A stretch of DNA of 64,000 nt from Periplaneta americana (Eukaryota; Arthropoda; Insecta; Blattodea; Blattidae). The stretch spans positions 104,070,501-104,134,500 of the forward strand of contig NC_091117.1 of assembly GCF_040183065.1 (NCBI RefSeq), read 5' to 3'. The stretch's first letter is position 1, and every line of letters starts with the position of its first letter. A program made the position numbers and the translations under genes. The notes below the pieces were generated by a model that worked only from the letters and a program-made list of their open reading frames with translations, did not search any database and had not been told where the DNA came from. Below, piece by piece: positions 43,259 through 53,639 of this stretch.

Positions 43259-44430
43259 ACTCCATAATGCCTCCAAAAACAGCAGCTGAGAAGATGGGGG
43301 ATTACAGAAAGAGGATGAGTGAAGAAAAGAAAGATGAAGTTAGAAATAAGAATAGCGAACAAAGAGGAAATGTCGTAAGTAGTGGACAGAACAATGGAGA
43401 GCTTTGGAAAGGAAGAATGCTAAAGAATGAGAAAGATGTGTGAGCACAAAGCTTTAAAACAATATGTTCGTCCAGTCCAGTCCCCATTGCAAGCTTTTGG
43501 ATCAATACAAGCACTTGGCAAAGCTGTTCACAGGGTTAATAGATCTTTGCCAAAGAGTTCATGGAGAAAGCATGCTGTTGTACAGAATCTAGCAGAGAAG
43601 TGTATGTTTTTTCTGCAAAGGTTTCTGTGAATCCATCTCCAAGGGCAAGAGCACTTGATTCAGAAATAGCTACAAAAGTTATTTCTTTTTAAGAAAGTGA
43701 TACAATATCACGTCAGTTACCAGCAAGAAAGGACTTTGTAACAGAAAAAGACCATGAATCTGGGAATAAACAAACAATACAGAAGAAAATACTTATTATG
43801 ACTGTCATGGAGGCTTATAAACTCAAGCAAGAGAACCTTAATATTAAACTTGGACAATCTAAATTTGCAGCATTGAGACCTCAAATGTTAGGCGCCTCGT
43901 ATATCATGTGACAGAACAATCTTGTCTGAAAAATGGGATGTAGCATAACTAAAGTGCATTCCAAATCTCCACAAGATAGACTACGTTAGGGCATCTAATC
44001 CCCAGGTAGTTGCTGTCAGTCCAATCAACCCCTTTATGGATAACATCAGACTTTCATTCACAGAGGTAGCTATGTTTTATCAGCTAGATTCAGCAATGAT
44101 GGAAAAAAAAAAATTCACTGTAAAAAATACCACAACTGCAAGCAAGATGCCAGAGTTGGAGTTTGGAAATTACATAATTATACAATATGAGGGGGAAAAA
44201 TATCCGGGCATCATTATGGAAATAAACAATATGGTAAAGGAAATAAACAATCATATGTAACAAAGTCAAAAGGAAGTTAAAATGAGTGTAATGCATAAGT
44301 GTGCATGAGAGTATGTGTGGCCCAAAATTGAAGCTAAGGTTTGGTATACTCGAGAGCAAGTCCTGGGCCACTTAGGTCCACCATTTCCAGTGAATAATAG
44401 AGGACTGTATTCATTCAAGGGATTTATTTA
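43259..44430 (+). pseudogene. Relic of an unnamed transposon protein family (first copy)
   Basis: Frames give MPPKTAAEKMGDYRKRMSEE with KK, RRVNRSLPKSSWRKHAVVQN-like (43530-43590), a segment resembling the conserved REFFxRDDISR block, TVMEAYKLKQENLNIKLGQS then KFAALRP, DSAMMEKKKFTVKNTTT.., FGNYIIIQYEGEKYPGIIME and VWPKIEAKVWYTREQVLGHL then GPPFPVNNRGLY. I know this block order from repeat-derived proteins in many invertebrates but cannot name a superfamily. A second relative sits at 50800. No DDE residues are visible in this part. Confidence 0.5.
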
Positions 44431-45136
44431 ATTGTTTGTCACTGTATGAGCAACTAAAGCTATTATAATGTATCATATAACTATTAGGATTGGAGCTGTT
44501 ACGTCAGTCAATTATCATGAAAGATTTTTTTTTCTAAGAATATTATCAATTTTGTTTGTTATAATAATTATGTATCATATCCCGCAAGTCTCTTAAGTCA
44601 AAATAAAAATTAGTGTTTTTATTAAATCCATAACGTCAGAGAATTTTCAAGTTTTCTTCACCATCTATATAACCATTGTTCTTTCAGTGTTATGTCAGTT
44701 GCCCAGAGAAATTACATTTTTTCTTTAGAAAATTACACATATTTCTTTTACTTTCACTACCAATTCATTCAGTAACTTTTCCTTTATCAAAGCATTAACT
44801 TCAATTTTGGACAGGCTTTATTATGCTCCCATCAGAAAGAAGGAACATACGAAAATGTTCTCCAAATGTTACGTCAGTTACTATAGAATGACTGAATATT
44901 TTTAAAACAAACAACATTTGCTTAATATGCGTGCAAATAGAACAAGATAATGAATTGAGATGTTCTATGGAACAAGAGCCTAACTACAAAATTTTGAATT
45001 TGAGATAAAGAGCATCAAACATTTTAGATCTGGTACAACAGCCAAGCCCCTACACCAGCAGCTGTGCAGACCGTATAGAACCGGCCAAACATAATATTGC
45101 GCAGACTAAGTTTATAGCTACAAATGTCACAAATAT
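44431..45136. other. Non-coding 3' region with GTTACGTCAGT repeats
   Basis: GTTACGTCAGT-type words occur near 44509, 44632, 44690 and 44875, and as inverted words at 43054-43090. They look like subterminal repeats of the element coding the relic at 43259. The strongest pair is GTAACTGACGTAACA; exact ends are unresolved because a pogo element sits at the left edge. Confidence 0.5.
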
Positions 45137-45229
45137 GAGTCATTCCATGTCAAATCGAACACCTACAAAACATGACAACTTAGTCGTCTGTGGATAAGCT
45201 TTGGGAATTTACCGCATTGTCTTGGTGTT

Positions 45230-45280
45230 GGTGGCTGACGTTTCGACTGCTGTGTTGTGGTCATCTTCAGAGCAGTTGAA
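45230..45280 (-). ncRNA. Hammerhead-like core, second Penelope element
   Basis: The minus strand reads CTCTGAAGATGACCACAACA then CAGCAGTCGAAACGTCAGCC. CUGAAGA and GAAAC are separated by a GAC..GUC pairing. The right copy (46267-46303, plus strand) has GAAATGTC instead of GAAACGTC. Confidence 0.4.
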
Positions 45281-45288
45281 TAAGTCTA

Positions 45289-46000
45289 CCCACACCAATA
45301 GATACTTACACGCCTCGTCACACCACCACCCAGGAGTCAAGAGATCGGTCATCGAAACTCTCACCGAGCGCGCTCATAGAATTTGTGACTCTGACAACCT
45401 ATGAGCAGAACTTCAATTCCTACACAAAACCTTCAAAAACAACGGATATGACAACAACATTACAAGGAAGTCCACATACAAGAACTCACGACCAGAAGCA
45501 CACGAACAAGATCCTGAACTCATGAACATGAAACAGAAAGCCTTCCTCCCATACATAGAAGGAACCACAGACAGAATTGGGAAATTACTGAGGAAATTCA
45601 ATATCAAGACGGTATACAACGCCCCACACAAGATCTCCCACTCATTAGTCAAAGTCAAAGATAAACTTCCATACCTCCAATCAGCTGGAATATACATGAT
45701 CCCTTGCTCCTACGGTCTAAAATACATAGTCCAAACTGGACGTACGGTGGAAGATAGAAGGAAGGAACACATCAGACTGCAAATACGAACCATATGAAAA
45801 ATCAGCAATAGCCTTACACTCAGCAGATTCAGGCCACGCCATCGAATTCGACAATATCCAGATAATAGATAAAGAAGACAACTTATACAGAAGACTGGTC
45901 AAAGAAGCCTTCCACATCAAACTACATCCCAACAATATCAACAAGGATGAGGGGTTAGAACTCAGCAACTCATGTGGAAGTCTATTCCAAGATCATACTT
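45289..46000 (+). pseudogene. Penelope RT C-terminus and GIY-YIG domain, broken
   Basis: Begins in the RT thumb: THTNRYLHASSHHHPGVKRS with VIETL, then AELQFLHKTFKNNGYDNNI. The linker has FLPYIEGTTDRIGKLLRKFN, and the endonuclease starts SAGIYMIPCSYGLKYIVQTG with R (YIG Gly replaced by Val), TVEDRRKEH. Stop after 45796 and frame changes thereafter; the tail has SLYRRLVKEAFHIKLHPNNI-like sequence. Not functional. Confidence 0.85.
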
Positions 46001-47679
46001 AGGAACGAGAAACCAGGTCTCCACATGTACGCGGCGCCCCCCCCCTTCATCCGGACATCGGGCACGGTATAAAGGTCACTCTTTTCGACCTTATGAGGGC
46101 CATTATTTAATATGAATACTCCCCTCCATACAGACCTCAACAGGATTGGACAACGAAGGACCAATCAGATGCCAGAAGAACAACCTACGACTTATCACCG
46201 AAAGTACTCCCCCCATCGAGATTACCATATATATACGAGCTCGCAGACTATTTCCTTATCCAACTGCTCTGAAGATGACCACAACACAGCGGTCGAAATG
46301 TCGGCCACCAACACCAAGACAACGCGGTAGAAGCCCCGAAGCTTATCCACAGACCATGTACACCAGCCGCGGAAGCCTACACGAACACATGACTATTTAG
46401 TATTTGCTCCAAAATTTTTTTTTATATATTCTATTGATTAAATTAAATAACCCATGTGTAATTTTTTCTGGGTGACACAATTATTTAGTAATTTATTAAA
46501 CGTTACTTTTTCCATAGATTAGGGTGCAACGTATTATGAAAATGCTTATACTGAAGATTCTATAAATCGTAGAAATTCCGTATTTATATCATTTTAAAAT
46601 GCAATAATTGCAGTGTTATATACTAATTTTTAGTGTTCAATCAAAACATAAAATGGGCCCCTTTTAGGGGGTTATATTTTTAAAATACGTTTTTATATAT
46701 CAGGGGCCTACTTCTAAAAAGGGGAAAAAATATCATTATATTCTTTGAAATGTTTTACGTAGAACTGTGTTGGTATTAGAATGCTATTCGAACAAAAAGT
46801 CACTGTGTAAATAATTTACTGATGGTGTGTTCGGGTCAGAAGGCTCAGATTGAGTGAGACCGCACGCCGGAGCATACAGCTGCAGTAGCCGCAGCAAGAG
46901 GGAGTAATACATTATCAGTGGTGCGGTGTTACTATACGTAAATAAACAGATAACCTCTAGTTCTAAAAGCACGTAATGTCCCTTCAACACTTAGCAGTTT
47001 CCCTTTAATTTATCTAACAATAATATCTAAGTCTTTCAGAGTAGGTATTGTGTTGTGTTCTGTGCATGTGAGTCATTCCACGTCAAATCAAACACCTGTA
47101 TACGAAACGTGACTATTTAATATTTGCTTAAATCTTCTAAAATATGTTCTGCAGATCAAAATTAAGAGGTCTGTAATTTTTTCTGGGATCATACTTTAAT
47201 ATTTTACTATTTATACTCTTTTAATTATGTGACAAATTCATGCGCAACATAGTATGAAAATGCTTATTGTTAAGATTCTATGCATCATAGACGTTGAGTG
47301 TTGGTGTCATCTGAAATGGGAACAAACGGAATATTATATTAATTGATTTATTGATGGGGTTGCTTTAGAGGGTCACTTTTTAAACAATTATTTTTTATAA
47401 CAGCTTACTTCAAAAATGCAAAAAAAAAAAAATAAATAATTATAATCTATTATATTTTCCGTAACAACCCCAGCAGCAACACAGTACACCCTTAGACCCA
47501 GGAACATACACTCTAAACATGAAACAAACCAAGGACATGAATTCGTAGCAGCAACATCGAACGTACGGACACCCAGGGCGGATGAAAAAGATCAAGAACT
47601 GGAAAACTCACTCAAGCCAGCAGACGAAGTAAACAAACACATGATAGTACCAACAAAACAAAAGAGGAAGGATAGAGCA

Positions 47680-48349
47680 CAAGAAGTCATAGTAGCAACA
47701 TTAAATGTACAAACACTCAGAATAGATGAAAGAGAAGAAGAGCTCGAAAATGCACTGAAATCAATCAGGTTCGACATCTTAGGTCTAAGTGAAGTAAGAA
47801 AGTGGGAGAAGCCATAACCGAAAAGAAGAATGGCGACCTCTTCTATTATAAAGGAATGACTCCAGGCCAAACGGGGGTAGGATTCATAGTTAAGAGCAAT
47901 CTAAAACATGCGGTGCAAGAAATAGTGGGAGTTTCCGAAAGAATAGCGGTACCAAAACTGAACACAAAAAATTATACAACAACAATCATCCAAACTTACG
48001 CACCAACAGAAGCTAGTAGCGACGAGGAATTGAAAGACTTCTACAGAGACTTAGAAACAACACTCAATTGATACAAGACAACAAGGAACTTAATTATTGG
48101 GGACCTAAACAGCAACATCGGTGCACGCAGTCACAGCGATGAAGAACCAATAGGAGCATATGGTCTCGGAGTTAGGAATGGAAGAGGAGAAAGGCTAGTT
48201 CAATTTGCAGAGGAACACAGATAGCCAACACTTTCTTCAATAAACCGCCACATCAGAAGTGGACCTGGCGCTCACCTGATGGCAAGACAAAAAACGAAAT
48301 CAACTACATCCTAAGCGACAAACTCGCGGATATAAGAGACATCCAAATA
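47680..48349 (+). pseudogene. RTE-type LINE endonuclease domain
   Basis: VIVATLNVQTLRIDEREEEL, ENALKSIRFDILGLSEVRK (catalytic Glu), then after a shift GEAITEKKNGDLFYYKGMTP, GVGFIVKSNLKHAV, IIQTYAPTEASSDEELKDFY, IIGDLNSNIGA (GDxN) and a shifted tail WTWRSPDGKTKNEINYIL-like at 48256-48315. This is an apurinic-type endonuclease. Frameshifts near 47800, 48070 and 48220 split it. Confidence 0.8.
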
Positions 48350-50498
48350 GTGAGCAATCTAAAATTCAGTACAGATCACAGGATGGTAAGAGCTAAGATA
48401 ATGACAAGAAAGATTAGGAAACATTATGTGCAACTGCACAGACCAAGAATGGAGAATGTAGTCAGAGATGAACTTCAACAAATTCTAGGTGATAAGTTAA
48501 CAGAAGAAAGATTAAATCCAGAATTAAGTGTTCAAGAATTATATAACACACTGGAACATAACATACAACAGGCGAGCAGAGAAGCAGACAAGAAACAGGA
48601 AACATTTAAAAACAGCGAGAAACTAAGCCAGTACACAAAAGAGCTAATTGAACGCAGGTCAAGCTTGCAGCAAATCAGAGTCACTTCAGAACACCAGAGA
48701 TTACAATATGCAGAATTAGATAAGTTGACTAAAAGAGCAATAAGATATACGGCACTGTCGCTCTCTGCAAACGAGACAAATCCTAGAATCCTCAAAGTCG
48801 GTAAGAAGAGCAAGAAGGAACCTACAAAAAGGAAAGCAGTGGATGTTAGAGTCGAACAGGGAAAATCACAACATCAAGAAAAGACATACTTAATGAAGCA
48901 ACAGATTTCTACAAGCTCCTCCCACAAATCCATAAAGAAACCCAAACCCGACCCTACAACTGGTAACTGTATAACCATGCTCACACCACCTATCCTACAA
49001 AGCGAAGTAAGATCTGCAATCACCGAATTGAAGAACGGGAAAACCCCCGGCAAGGACGGAATATGCAACGAAGTGCTGAAACTAGCAGAGAACCAACTAA
49101 CTCCTATATTATGCAGAATATTCAATAGAATCATGGAAACAGAGACCATTCCAGAGCAATGGAAAACAAGCACCATATTTCTTCTCCACAAAAAAGGTAC
49201 AAGAGACGACATAAACAACTATACGCCTATACGCTTGATGTCAAACCTCTATAAATTATTCACAAAAATTCTGACAATAATAACCAAACCTCTCGACGAA
49301 AACCAACCACCTGAACAAGCAGGCTTCCGCACTGGACTCTGTACGATCGACCATCTACAAGCTATAAACCAACTGATGGAGAAAGCGGTGGAATTTCATC
49401 TGACACTGTACCTCGCCTTTGTAGATTATAACAAGGCATTCGACTTTGTTGAACATATAAACATATTGCAGGCACAGGACACACTGGGGATAGAAGCCAA
49501 GTAAGGCACAGGACACACTGGAGATAGAAGCCAAGTATATTCGCATACTACAAGAAATCTACAGCAACAGCTTCGCGAAAGTGAGAACAGAAAGAGAAGG
49601 CCAACCATTCCGACTGGAGAGAGGAGTACGTCAGGGCGATCCGATTTCTCCCAAACTGTTCACGTGCGTATTGGAGGACATATTTCGCAAAGTAAACTGG
49701 AGCAAAAACCACGGAATTAATTTAAATAGAAGCCGGCTAACAAATCTGCGATTTGCTGATGACGTGGTCCTGTTTGCGAAATCACCACAAGAATTACAGT
49801 TAATGTTACAATTGTGCTTACACAGCAAAGCTGCAGGCCTGAAAATGAACATGCTAAAAACGCAGGTAATGTCAAACGAACCAACAATCCCAGTATCAAT
49901 GGATGGACAACCACTTCAATACGTGGATGAATACACTTATCTGGGACAACTAATCTCTTTCAAGGACAGAACAGAAAAGGAAATAAATAGAAGGATCTCC
50001 CTATCCTGGAAGGCATTTTGGGCCCTTAAATTCATTCTGCTTGACAAAACCTTAAGCAGAAAAACTAAAATACAGGCACTGGAGACCTGTGTTTATCCTG
50101 TATTACTTTATGGGTGCCAAACATGGTCGCTAACAGGGATACACAGGACCAAACTACAAACGTGTCAAAGGAAAATGATGTGCAAAATTATGGGCGTATC
50201 ACTGAAGGAGAAAATCCAAAATGCGACACTACCAACTAGCAGATACACAGGACATCACACATGCAGCCATTACATCCAAATGGAATGGGGTGGACACGTG
50301 GCCAGGTTACCAGGCAACAGATGGATATACCGAGCTACCATGTGGGACCCCCATATAGGAAGGAGAATTCAAGGCAGACCTCAGTGCAGATGGGCAGACT
50401 TCTTCAAAGAACAGGCAGGTCAACAATGGTCCAGAGAGGCTAGAGACAGAAAGTGGAAACTACTCGAGGGACATTTGTGCATAGACAGGAAGTTGTGA
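48350..50498 (+). pseudogene. RTE-type LINE reverse transcriptase, split by a 34-bp duplication
   Basis: First part (48350-49504): FSTDHRMVRAKI, a basic linker, TELKNGKTPGKDGICNEVLK, PEQWKTSTIFLLHKKGTRDD, NNYTPIRLMSNLYKLFTKIL, NQPPEQAGFRTGLCTIDHLQ and LAFVDYNKAFDFVEHINIL (first catalytic Asp). Second part (49581-50498): FRLERGVRQGDPISPKLFTC, LRFADDVVLFAK (FADD), YTYLGQLISFKDRT, VLLYGCQTWSLTGIHRTKLQ, MEWGGHVARLPGNRW and GRPQCRWADFFKEQ to a stop at 50498. The two parts are in different frames only because of the tandem duplication at 49471-49538. Otherwise open over 700 codons. Confidence 0.9.
49471..49538. repeat. 34-bp tandem duplication in RT
   Basis: GGCACAGGACACACTGGGGA..CCAAGTAA is followed at once by GGCACAGGACACACTGGAGA..CCAAGTAT. 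34 is not a multiple of three, so it shifts the frame and introduces a stop. Confidence 0.95.
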
Positions 50499-50799
50499 AA
50501 GGTAGTGAGAGAATCATTGTTAAAGAAATTCAAGTTCTTAGACTTAAATATCACGTCTAACGTGAACTAGCTCATCACGTTAGGCAAATAGAGCTTTCCC
50601 TTATTTAAGGAGGCCTTTGCCCTTCATGGGACATAATAGGCTATCTTTATCTTATATTTTACATAGAACTATGCTGATTTCAGATTGCTTTCGAGCAAGA
50701 AGTAACTTTAAAAATAATATATTGAAGATGTGTGAGAGCTTAGTGATGTTTGAGAATCACCAATAAAGAAGATAAAATTACCTAAAAAAATATCCAAAA

Positions 50800-51552
50800 C
50801 AAAAATGCAGAAAGTTACAGATACACTTAAACATAAAATATTTCATATGACAGAAGACACAACATCAGCTGAAAATTCAAATAATTCCGATATAATACAG
50901 AAACTGATAGACTTCTTCCATGAGACAGACGACAGTAATCTCAAAATACAATATTAACAATTTTTTAAAGTTGGTCCTATAGTAAAATTCAACAGCATTT
51001 TAATATCACCACTCACATACGAAATTCTAAACAAGTAGGAACAGAAAAGGAGATTTTGGCTACTCCTAATCCTAAATCGGGAAAAAGTTTGAGAACATTT
51101 ATAGTAGAGAAGGTTGTTCAATTTTATAATTCTGATTGTGTGAGGAGGATTATGGCTGGTTTAATCCTTATTGTGGTCCATGTCGTGTTTCAGTTAAAGA
51201 AGATGGAAAGAGAGTTCACAAACAGAAAAGATTAATATTATGTAATCTTAAGAAAACTTACCAATGTTTCAAAGAGCAATATCCGTATATCAAAATAGGG
51301 TTTTCAAAAATTTTCAAACTCAGACCAAAGGAATGTGTACTTCCTGGAACAAGTGGCATGTACTCAGTTTGTGTCTATGTTCATCATGAAAATGTTAAAC
51401 TAATGCTTGATGGAATTAATAATATTTATAATATTCCTTTTAAATTTTTACAATTAGTGAATACAAATAACATAGCCATATTTTCTACTCAAGGTACCAA
51501 CAAGCAAAAGTGGTACGAGGTATCTTACAACTTCGTTCTTTTGTTCCACTGA
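50800..51552 (+). pseudogene. Relic of the same unnamed transposon protein family (second copy)
   Basis: A leader QKVTDTLKHKIFHMTEDTTS is followed by RTFIVEKVVQFYNSDCVRRI, then an odd 28-base segment, then VSVKEDGKRVHKQKRLILCN with LKK, FKEQYPYIKIGFSKIFKLRP, KECVLPGTSGMYSVCVYVHH with ENVKLML. The (K/R)QKRL(L/I)LCNLKE.. and KxGFSKFxxLRPKxCVLxGxSGxHxVCVCxxHQNxKL blocks are widespread in invertebrate repeat proteins. Homology ends near 51480. This would be the coding region of transposon X2. Confidence 0.6.
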
Positions 51553-52315
51553 CAAAATCTCAGGCCATAATAAAGAACTATTCACTTCAAAGTGAGAGTA
51601 AAGTAGTGGAAATTAAATAGAATTGGTTGTAGGCGCTTAGTTTTAAATGTGCAGTGTTGTGTAAACTGTGTGTATATTCTTATGAGTGTATATTTTACAA
51701 AAATATTATTTAAATACAGTACTATATTACATAAATTACGTGAAAGAGTGATATTCTGACCTTACAACAGTGTAAAGTGGTCACACAACTCTCATCCAGA
51801 GCTGCACCTGCACATCATCTTGTAACAGTACTTATGCAGCCTGTGAACTCAAGACGCGCAGCTTGGTGAATCATTTAATTATTCTTCAACGGCTCAGAGT
51901 AGCATTCTAATTTTTTTAAGGAAGGTTAAAATCTTTCAAGGTATTTAAGGATTTTTTTCTGTAATTTTAAAGTAAGCTGCTGCCATTAAAACATAATTTT
52001 AGGTGTTTAAATGTTTTTAAAACAAAGTTAACAAACTTATATCTTTATATTATTATGTGAAGAACAAAGTATGTACTGTTACCTTCAAATTGAGACAAAG
52101 ATCAAATCTCTGTGATGATTATTAGTGGAGATAATCATGTTTAACAATAATGATGCGCGAACTATTTCAGAATCTTTGAAAACACATATCTACTACAATA
52201 ATCGATATAGACAACAATAATAAAACACGTATTTATTTTTTCAATCCATAGAATGTGTAAAATTTGTTTTATCTAAATCAGAGACATGAAAGTCAATTCG
52301 AGGTTAAATTTGTGG
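51553..52315. other. Non-coding 3' part of X2
   Basis: AT-rich sequence up to the right terminal repeat; no gene seen. Confidence 0.45.
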
Positions 52316-52335
52316 GATTTGACGTGGAATGACTC

Positions 52336-52770
52336 ATATAAGTATCCAGACTCATAATAATCAAGGGCGTATATTGCGGGTGTTCAAGGTGTGTGCTGGA
52401 CACCCTGTAAATTCGGCAATCTCATTTTTTTAAGTTGTTTTATATAATGCAACAACAATTTTAATTTATCACAATTTAAATGCATGGTAATCTCATTGGA
52501 AGTTGACTAATTTTAATTTATTACCATTTAAATATTTTAAATGCCTGCTGGTTGAATGTGCACATCATCCCCAGAACGGCTACGCCAATGCCTGATGAAG
52601 TGGAATGAGATCTGGTCTGGTTGTCCTCGGTTGAGAGTTACTGCTATAATTCTCTGTGCATGCACAGTGGGGTGGTTGGGATACTCGCTTCTCTCAAGTT
52701 CGCAGATCATCCTGTATACAGGCAGCTCAATTTGTCAATTGTAGCCTTGTAAAATATTGTGTTTGACTGC
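52336..52770. other. Spacer
   Basis: Contains a diverged direct repeat (TTTTAATTTAT.ACAATTTAAAT) at about 52459 and 52511; nothing else recognised. Confidence 0.35.
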
Positions 52771-52779
52771 TTGTGTGAA

Positions 52780-53040
52780 TGAATTTAGCGTGTTTAGATT
52801 TATCATAATCCTTGTTGTGATGTTTGTCGTGTTTCTTGTCATAGTATATTATCGTGTTCCTGATCTTTATCCTTATTGTGGTCCTTGTTCTTTTTCTAAT
52901 AGTCCTTTTCGTGCTTCTGGTCCTTTTAATCCTTATTGTGGTCCATGTCGTGGTATTTATCATTATCCTTGTTGTGGTGTTTGTAGTGTTTCTTGTAATA
53001 TGTTATCGTGGTCCTGATCTTTGACCTTTGTCATGGTCCT
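52780..53040. repeat. Degenerate minisatellite, 9-24 bp units
   Basis: Loosely repeated ATCCTTGTTGTGGT / CCTTATTGTGGTCC / CGTGTTTCTTGT words run for about 250 bases. Short open frames (for example NPYCGPC repeats) are by-products of the repeat. One 28-base stretch (52925-52952) occurs exactly at 51160-51187. Confidence 0.75.
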
Positions 53041-53639
53041 TACAATGTTCCTTGCTGTCTTTTCGTCGGTCTTCATTTGTTATTTCAAAATTAATATTTG
53101 TTCTATCTCTTTGGCAAATGACTTTACACAGTACATTTCAAATGTAAACATAAACGATCAATGATGTAAAAAGAGACCTACACCAGAAATAGACAACTGA
53201 TAATATTTTGCACTGGTGTGTACTTTTGAGTAGGATGAAAATAGGTCTACGCATGCATGACCAGATGTCTTCCTGGTTACGTCGATATTGTGCAAACCGC
53301 GCTGTAGAACTTTAACTTTCAACGACCAAGAGTCGTCTCATTTTCTATTGGGGAGCTGTACATGACAGGCAGTAATATATAACACAATTTAGAAAACATG
53401 TATATGTTATGAAAGAGGAATGTCATGACTCAATGACTGAAGAAAGGGGAATGTTAGCTTGTGCATGTGGCACAACCAGCAGTGACACAGCATCATGCTG
53501 TTGATATCTGTAGTTTATAGTTTCTTTTGTGTATAATTATATTGCTAAAGACGAGTGGCAAACAAAGTACCTCATCAACCAAGAAAAGATCAAGTTACAG
53601 CCAGTGACTGAGGCACATAACCAAGAAACTTAAGATACA
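53041..53639. other. Upstream region of gene C
   Basis: AT-rich. Words resembling GGGGAATGT(T/C)A lie near 53417 and 53454 and recur inverted near 61128 and 61331, possibly subterminal repeats of the element that carries gene C. Confidence 0.4.

Larger units (their letters stand above)
45177..46386 (+). mobile_element. Penelope-like element fragment, inverted ends, 7-bp TSD
   Basis: Flanked by ACATGAC (45170-45176, 46387-46393). About 85 bases at the left (GTGGATAAGCTTTGGG through TCTTCAGAGCAGTTG) are the inverted copy of the right end (46262-46350). Coding sequence between them is a 5'-truncated Penelope polyprotein. Both ends contain the CTGAAGA...GAAAC(or T)GTC arrangement. Confidence 0.85.
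45137..47045 (+). mobile_element. Partial copy X1 of a transposon with GAGTCATTCCA ends
   Basis: Starts GAGTCATTCCATGTCAAATC, then GAACACC. After the Penelope insertion it resumes with TATTTAGTATTTGCTCC and shares with X2 blocks such as TATGAAAATGCTTAT and GTAGAACTGTG..TTCGAACAAAAAGT. It diverges or is truncated near 46850-47045. No coding sequence. Confidence 0.65.
47459..50651 (+). mobile_element. RTE-type LINE, 3.2 kb, 9-bp TSD
   Basis: Flanked by TTATATTTT (47450-47458 and 50652-50660). It contains endonuclease and RT in one reading direction and a short 3' UTR with GGAGGCCTTTGCCCTTCATG and a TATCTT-like tail. It is nearly full length, opened by only a few lesions, hence relatively recent. 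Confidence 0.85.
47070..52335 (+). mobile_element. Transposon X2 with GAGTCATTCCACGTCAAATC ends
   Basis: Left end GAGTCATTCCACGTCAAATC at 47070, right end its exact complement at 52316-52335. Between them are X non-coding sequence, an inserted LINE (47459-50651) and a relic coding region (50800-51552). Left flank CATGT and right flank ATATA do not give a clear duplication; the right flank ATAT matches the left flank of X1 (45133-45136), so pairing of ends is ambiguous. Confidence 0.65.

Noticed and set aside
52757-53017. NPYCGPC-repeat protein with a hydrophobic start
   Set aside because: Encoded by a degenerate minisatellite; the repeat explains the protein pattern.
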